From: Physella acuta
Taxonomy: Eukaryota; Mollusca; Gastropoda; Physidae
Direction: 5' to 3'
Length of the DNA: 64,000 bases
NCBI RefSeq assembly: GCF_028476545.1
Contig: NW_026731674.1
Location: 410,501-474,500 of the forward strand
This document shows, one piece after another, positions 48,201 to 57,200 of this stretch. Position 1 is the stretch's first letter. Each line of letters opens with the position of its first letter. Made by a program: the position numbers and the translations under genes. The notes under the pieces are model-generated. The model saw only the letters and a program-made list of their open reading frames with translations. It ran no database searches and had not been told where the DNA came from.

Positions 48201-51200
48201 ACCTGACTAAACCCAGCAGGAAGACCTGACTAAACCCAGCAGGAAGACCTGGCTAAACCCAGCAGGAAGACCTGGCTAAACCAAGCAGGAAGACCTGGGT
48301 AAACCCAGCAGGAAGACCTGACTAAACCCAGCAGGAAGACCTGACTAAACCCAACCCAGCAGGAAGACCTGACTAAACCCAGCAGGAAGACCTGGCTAAA
48401 CCCAACAGGAAGACCTGACTAAACCCAGCAGGAAGACCTGACTAAACCCAACCCAGCAGGAAGACCTGACTAAACCCAGCAGGAAGACCTGACTAAACCC
48501 AACAGGAAGACCTGACTAAACCCAACCCAGCAGGAAGACCTGACTAAACCCAGCAGGAAGACCTGACTAAACCCAACCCAGCAGGAAGACCTGACTAAAC
48601 CCAACCCAGCAGGAAGACCTGACTAAACCCAGCAGGAAGACCTGACTAAACCCAACCCAGCAGGAAGACCTGACTAAACCCAGCAGGAAGACCTGACTAA
48701 ACCCAACCCAGCAGGAAGACCTGACTAAACCCAACCCAGCAGGAAGACCTGACTAAACCCAGCAGGAAGACCTGACTAAACCCAGCAGGAAGACCTGACT
48801 AAACCAAGCAGGAAGACCTGGCTAAACCCAGCAGGAAGACCTGGGTAAACCCAACCCAGCAGGAAGACCTGGCTAAACCCAACAGGAAGACCTGACTAAA
48901 CCCAGCAGGAAGACCTGACTAAACCCAACCCAGCAGGAAGACCTGACTAAACCCAGCAGGAAGACCTGACTAAACCCAACCCAGCAGGAAGACCTGACTA
49001 AACCCAACCCAGCAGGAAGACCTGGCTAAACCCAACAGGAAGACCTGACTAAACCCAGCAGGAAGACCTGACTAAACCCAGCAGGAAGACCTGACTAAAC
49101 CCAACCCAGCAGGAAGACCTGACTAAACCCAACCCAGCAGGAAGACCTGACTAAACCCAACAGGAAGACCTGACTAAACCCAGCAGGAAGACCTGACTAA
49201 ACCCAGCAGGAAGACCTGACTAAACCCAACCCAGCAGGAAGACCTGACTAAACCCAACCCAGCAGGAAGACCTGACTAAACCCAACCCAGCAGGAAGACC
49301 TGACTAAACCCAGCAGGAAGACCTGGCTAAACCCAACAGGAAGACCTGACTAAACCCAGCAGGAAGACCTGACTAAACCCAACCCAGCAGGAAGACCTGA
49401 CTAAACCCAACCCAGCAGGAAGACCTGACTAAACCCAGCAGGAAGACCTGACTAAACCCAACCCAGCAGGAAGACCTGACTAAACCCAACCCAGCAGGAA
49501 GACCTGACTAAACCCAACCCAGAAGGAAGACCTGACTAAACCCAGCAGGAAGACCTGACTAAACCCAGCAGGAAGACCTGACTAAACCCAAAAGGAAGAC
49601 CTGACTAAACCCAGCAGGAAGACCTGACTAAACCCAGCAGGAAGACCTGACTAAACCCAGCAGGAAGACCTGACTAAACCCAGCAGGAAGACCTGACTAA
49701 ACCCAGCAGGAAGACCTGACTAAACCCAGCAGGAAGACCTGACTAAACCCAGCAGGAAGACCTGACTAAACCCAGCAGGAAGACCTGACTAAACCCAACA
49801 GGAAGACCTGACTAAACCCAGCAGGAAGACCTGACTAAACCCAACAGGAAGACCTGACTAAACCCAGCAGGAAGACCTGACTAAACCCAGCAGGAAGACC
49901 TGACTAAACCCAGCAGGAAGACCTGACTAAACCCAACAGGAAGACCTGACTAAACCCAACAGGAAGACCTGACTAAACCCAGCAGGAAGACCTGACTAAA
50001 CCCAGCAGGAAGACCTGACTAAACCCAGCAGGAAGACCTGACTAAACCCAACCCAGCAGGAAGACCTGACTAAACCCAACAGGAAGACCTGACTAAACCC
50101 AACCCAGCAGGAAGACCTGACTAAACCCAGCAGGAAGACCTGACTAAACCCAACCCAGCAGGAAGACCTGACTAAACCCAACCCAGCAGGAAGACCTGAC
50201 TAAACCCAGCAGGAAGACCTGACTAAACCCAACCCAGCAGGAAGACCTGACTAAACCCAACAGGAAGACCTGACTAAACCCAACCCAGCAGGAAGACCTG
50301 ACTAAACCCAGCAGGAAGACCTGACTAAACCCAGCAGGAAGACCTGACTAAACCCAGCAGGAAGACCTGACTAAACCCAACCCAGCAGGAAGACCTGACT
50401 AAACCCAGCAGGAAGACCTGACTAAACCCAGCAGGAAGACCTGGCTAAACCCAACAGGAAGACCTGGCTAAACCCAACCCAGCAGGAAGACCTGGCTAAA
50501 CCCAACAGGAAGACCTGACTAAACCCAGCAGGAAGACCTGACTAAACCCAGCAGGAAGACCTGACTAAACCCAGCAGGAAGACCTGACTAAACCCAGCAG
50601 GAAGACCTGACTAAACCCAGCAGGAAGACCTGACTAAACCCAACCCAGCAGGAAGACCTGACTAAACCCAACCCAACAGGAAGACCTGACTAAACCCAAC
50701 AGGAAGACCTGACTAAACCCAGCAGGAAGACCTGACTAAACCCAGCAGGAAGACCTGACTAAACCCAACCCAGCAGGAAGACCTGACTAAACCCAACCCA
50801 GCAGGAAGACCTGACTAAACCCAGCAGGAAGACCTGACTAAACCCAGCAGGAAGACCTGACTAAACCCAGCAGGAAGACCTGACTAAACCCAACCCAGCA
50901 GGAAGACCTGACTAAACCCAGCAGGAAGACCTGGCTAAACCCAGCAGGAAGACCTGACTAAACCCAACAGGAAGACCCGACTAAACCCAGCAGGAAGACC
51001 TGACTAAACCCAACCCAGCAGGAAGACCTGACTAAACCCAGCAGGAAGACCTGACTAAACCCAGCAGGAAGACCTGACTAAACCCAGCAGGAAGACCTGA
51101 CTAAACCCAGCAGGAAGACCTGACTAAACCCAACCCAGCAGGAAGACCTGACTAAACCCAACCCAACAGGAAGACCTGACTAAACCCAACAGGAAGACCT

Positions 51201-54200
51201 GACTAAACCCAGCAGGAAGACCTGACTAAACCCAGCAGGAAGACCTGACTAAACCCAACCCAGCAGGAAGACCTGACTAAACCCAACCCAGCAGGAAGAC
51301 CTGACTAAACCCAGCAGGAAGACCTGACTAAACCCAGCAGGAAGACCTGACTAAACCCAGCAGGAAGACCTGACTAAACCCAACCCAGCAGGAAGACCTG
51401 ACTAAACCCAGCAGGAAGACCTGGCTAAACCCAGCAGGAAGACCTGACTAAACCCAACAGGAAGACCTGACTAAACCCAGCAGGAAGACCTGACTAAACC
51501 CAACCCAGCAGGAAGACCTGGCTAAACCCAACAGGAAGACCTGACTAAACCCAGCAGGAAGACCTGGCTAAACCCAGCAGGAAGACCTGACTAAACCCAA
51601 CCCAGCAGGAAGACCTGACTAAACCCAGCAGGAAGACCTGACTAAACCCAGCAGGAAGACCTGACTAAACCCAGCAGGAAGACCTGACTAAACCCAACCC
51701 AGCAGGAAGACCTGGCTAAACCCAACAGGAAGACCTGACTAAACCCAGCAGGAAGACCTGACTAAACCCAGCAGGAAGACCTGACTAAACCCAGCAGGAA
51801 GACCTGACTAAACCCAGCAGGAAGACCTGACTAAACCCAACAGGAAGACCTGACTAAACCCAGCAGGAAGACCTGACTAAACCCAGCAGGAAGACCTGAC
51901 TAAACCCAACCCAGCAGGAAGACCTGACTAAACCCAACCCAGCAGGAAGACCTGACTAAACCCAGCAGGAAGACCTGGGTAAACCCAACCCAGCAGGAAG
52001 ACCTGGCTAAACCCAACAGGAAGACCTGACTAAACCCAGCAGGAAGACCTGACTAAACCCAGCAGGAAGACCTGACTAAACCCAACAGGAAGACCTGGCT
52101 AAACCCAGCAGGAAGACCTGACTAAACCCAACAGGAAGACCTGACTAAACCCAGCAGGAAGACCTGACTAAACCCAGCAGGAAGACCTGACTAAACCCAA
52201 CCCAGCAGGAAGACCTGACTAAACCCAACCCAGCAGGAAGACCTGACTAAACCCAGCAGGAAGACCTGGGTAAACCCAACCCAGCAGGAAGACCTGGCTA
52301 AACCCAACAGGAAGACCTGACTAAACCCAGCAGGAAGACCTGACTAAACCCAGCAGGAAGACCTGGCTAAACCCGACAGGAAGACCTGACTAAACCCAGC
52401 AGGAAGACCTGACTAAACCCAACCCAGCAGGAAGACCTGACTAAACCCAACCCAGCAGGAAGACCTGACTAAACCCAGCAGGAAGACCTGGCTAAACCCA
52501 ACAGGAAGACCTGACTAAACCCAACCCAGCAGGAAGACCTGACTAAACCCAACAGGAAGACCTGACTAAACCCAACCCAGCAGGAAGACCTGACTAAACC
52601 CAGCAGGAAGACCTGACTAAACCCAGCAGGAAGACCTGACTAAACCCAGCAGGAAGACCTGACTAAACCCAACCCAGCAGGAAGACCTGACTAAACCCAG
52701 CAGGAAGACCTGACTAAACCCAGCAGGAAGACCTGGCTAAACCCAACAGGAAGACCTGGCTAAACCCAACCCAGCAGGAAGACCTGACTAAACCCAGCAG
52801 GAAGACCTGACTAAACCCAACCCAGCAGGAAGACCTGACTAAACCCAGCAGGAAGACCTGACTAAACCCAGCAGGAAGACCTGGCTAAACCCAACAGGAA
52901 GACCTGACTAAACCCAACCCAGCAGGAAGACCTGACTAAACCCAACAGGAAGACCTGACTAAACCCAGCATGAAGACCTGACTAAACCCAGCAGGAAGAC
53001 CTGACTAAACCCAGCAGGAAGACCTGACTAAACCCAGCAGGAAGACCTGGGTAAACCCAGCAGGAAGACCTGACTAAACCCAGCAGGAAGACCTGACTAA
53101 ACCCAGCAGGAAGACCTGACTAAACCCAGCAGGAAGACCTGGGTAAACCCAGCAGGAAGACCTGACTAAACCCAGCAGGAAGACCTGACTAAACCCAGCA
53201 GGAAGACCTGAGTAAACCCAGCAGGAAGACCTGACTAAACCCAACCCAGCAGGAAGACCTGACTAAACCCAGCAGGAAGACCTGACTAAACCCAACAGGA
53301 AGACCTGACTAAACCCAGCAGGAAGACCTGACTAAACCCAACAGGAAGACCTGACTAAACCCAGCAGGAAGACCTGGGTAAACCCAGCAGGAAGACCTGA
53401 CTAAACCCAGCAGGAAGACCTGGGTAAACCCAACCCAGCAGGAAGACCTGACTAAACCCAACCCAGCAGGAAGACCTGACTAAACCCAGCAGGAAGACCT
53501 GACTAAACCCAACAGGAAGACCTGACTAAACCCAAGAGGAAGACCTGACTAAACCCAACAGGAAGACCTGACTAAACCCAGCAGGAAGACCTGACTAAAC
53601 CCAGCAGGAAGACCTGACTAAACCCAGCAGGAAGACCTGGGTAAACCCAACCCAGCAGGAAGACCTGGGTAAACCCAACCCAGCAGGAAGACCTGACTAA
53701 ACCCAACCCAGCAGGAAGACCTGACTAAACCCAGCAGGAAGACCTGACTAAACCCAACCCAGCAGGAAGACCTGACTAAACCCAGCAGGAAGACCTGACT
53801 AAACCCAGCAGGAAGACCTGACTAAACCCAGCAGGAAGACCTAACTAAACCCAACCCAGCAGGAAGACCTGACTAAACCCAGCAGGAAGACCTGACTAAA
53901 CCCAGCAGGAAGACCTGACTAAACCCAGCAGGAAGACCTGACTAAACCCAGCAGGAAGACCTGACTAAACCCAACCCAGCAGGAAGACCTGACTAAACCC
54001 AGCAGGAAGACCTGACTAAACCCAGCAGGAAGACCTGACTAAACCCAACAGGAAGACCTGACTAAACCCAGCAGGAAGACCTGACTAAACCCAGCAGGAA
54101 GACCTGACTAAACCCAGCAGGAAGACCTGACTAAACCCAACCCAGCAGGAAGACCTGACTAAACCCAACCCAGCAGGAAGACCTGACTAAACCCAGCAGG

Positions 54201-57200
54201 AAGACCTGACTAAACCCAACAGGAAGACCTGACTAAACCCAACAGGAAGACCTGACTAAACCCAGCAGGAAGACCTGACTAAACCCAACAGGAAGACCTG
54301 ACTAAACCCAACAGGAAGACCTGACTAAACCCAACCCAGCAGGAAGACCTGACTAAACCCAGCAGGAAGACCTGACTAAACCCAGCAGGAAGACCTGACT
54401 AAACCCAGCAGGAAGACCTGGCTAAACCCAGCAGGAAGACCTGGCTAAACCCAGCAGGAAGACCTGACTAAACCCAGCAGGAAGACCTGACTAAACCCAA
54501 CCCAGAAGGAAGACCTGACTAAACCCAGCAGGAAGACCTGACTAAACCCAACCCAGCAGGAAGACCTGACTAAACCCAGCAGGAAGACCTGACTAAACCA
54601 AGCAGGAAGACCTGACTAAACCCAGCAGGAAGACCTGACTAAACCCAGCAGGAAGACCTGACTAAACCCAACCCAGCAGGAAGACCTGACTAAACCCAGC
54701 AGGAAGACCTGACTAAACCCAGCAGGAAGACCTGACTAAACCAAGCAGGAAGACCTGACTAAACCCAACCCAGCAGGAAGACCTGACTAAACCCAACCCA
54801 GCAGGAAGACCTGACTAAACCCAACCCAGCAGGAAGACCTGACTAAACCCAACAGGAAGACCTGACTAAACCCAGCAGGAAGACCTGGCTAAACCCAGCA
54901 GGAAGACCTGACTAAACCCAACAGGAAGACCTGACTAAACCCAACAGGAAGACCTGACTAAACCCAGCAGGAAGACCTGACTAAACCCAGCAGGAAGACC
55001 TGGCTAATAATGTGTAGAAAAAATAATTTTAAACAATTTAGTATTTAATGGATGAGCCCTTTACCTCGAGTAAATCAATCATTCTGGTCATTTGAGAGTA
55101 GATGAGGACTCTGTGGTCCTCTCCTTTCAACCTTTGGAGCAGTGAGTCCAGAACATAGAGCTTGCCTGCGTCAGTCACCAAAGATTCTTTGTCTGGAACA
55201 CACCACATACAGGAGTAGAGGACGTACAGGGGACATGACGTATAAACCAAGCTTTCTCTAACCTGGTATTTGTACAGGAGTCCAACCAAAATGAGGTTTG
55301 ACCAAACAATTACATCACTAACCTGGTATTTGTACAGGAGTCCAACCAAAATGAGGTTTGACCAAACATTCTGGAGCAGCCAAAGCCATTAGACGGGCCC
55401 CGGCCCCCTGCCTGCTCCACTCAGCGCTGCGGTCAACAGAATACTGCACAGCTCCTGGACATGTCACCTGACAAGTGAGCCAAGCAATCATTCAGCTATA
55501 CTTTTAGCTGTTTCAATCATTCAGCTATACTTTTAGCTGTTTCAATCATTCAGCTATACTTTTAGCTGTTTCAATCATTCAGCTATACTTTTAGCTGTTT
55601 CAATTATTCAGCTCTACTTTTAGCTGTTTCAATCATTCAGCTATACTTTTAGCTGTTTCAATCATTCAGCTATACTTTTAGCCATTTCAATGACTGAGAC
55701 TTGTATAGATCTAGGCAGCTACCTCTGGTAAGAGAACTAAGAAGACAAGAGACTAACAGAAGTAAGAAGACAAGAGACTTGTATAGATCTAGGCAGCTAC
55801 CTTTGGTAAGAGAACTAAGAAGACAAGAGACTAAGAGAACTAAGAAGACAAGAGACTAAGAGAACTAAGAAGACAAGAGACTTGTATAGATCTAGGCAGC
55901 TACCTTTGGTAAGAGAACTAAGAAGACAAGAGACTAAGAGAACTAAGAAGACAAGAGACTAAGAGAACTAAGAAGACAAGAGACTAAGAGAACTAAGAAG
56001 ACAAGATACTTGTATAGATCTAGGCAGCTACCTTTGGTAAGAGAACTAAGAAGACAAGAGACTAAGAGAACTAAGAAGACAAGAGACTAAGAGAACTAAG
56101 AAGACAAGAGACTTGTATAGATCTAGGCAGCTACCTTTGGTAAGAGAACTAAGAAGACAAGAGAACTTGTATAGATCTAGGCAGCTACCTTTGGTAAGAG
56201 AACTAAGAAGACAAGAGAACTTGTATAGATCTAGGCAGCTACCTTTGGTAAGAGAACTAAGAAGACAAGAGACTTGTATACAGCTACCTTTGGTAAGAGA
56301 ACTAAGAAGACAAGAGACTTGTATACAGCTACCTTTGGTAAGAGAACTAAGAAGACAAGAGACTTGTATACAGCTACCTTTGGTAAGAGAACTAAGAAGA
56401 CAAGAGACTTGTATACAGCTACCTTTGGTAAGAGAACTAAGAAGACAAGAGACTTGTATAGATCTAGGCAGCTACCTTTGGTAAGAGAACTAAGAAGACA
56501 AGAGAACTTGTATAGATCTAGGCAGCTACCTTTGGTAAGAGAACTAAGAAGACAAGAGAACTTGTATAGATCTAGGCAGCTACCTTTGGTAAGAGAACTA
56601 AGAAGACAAGAGACTTGTATACAGCTACCTTTGGTAAGAGAACTAAGAAGACAAGAGACTTGTATACAGCTACCTTTGGTAAGAGAACTAAGAAGACAAG
56701 AGACTTGTATACAGCTACCTTTGGTAAGAGAACTAAGAAGACAAGAGACTTGTATACAGCTACCTTTGGTAAGAGAACTAAGAAGACAAGAGACTTGTAT
56801 ACAGCTACCTTTGGTAAGAGAACTAAGAAGACAAGAGACTTGTATAGATCTAGGCAGCTACCTTTGGTAAGAGAACTAAGAAGACAAGAGAACTTGTATA
56901 GATCTAGGCAGCTACCTTTGGTAAGAGAACTAAGAAGACAAGAGAACTTGTATAGATCTAGGCAGCTACCTTTGGTAAGAGAACTAAGAAGACAAGAGAC
57001 TTGTATACAGCTACCTTTGGTAAGAGAACTAAGAAGACAAGAGACTTGTATACAGCTACCTTTGGTAAGAGAACTAAGAAGACAAGAGACTTGTATACAG
57101 CTACCTTTGGTAAGAGAACTAAGAAGACAAGAGACTTGTATACAGCTACCTTTGGTAAGAGAACTAAGAAGACAAGAGACTTGTATACAGCTACCTTTGG

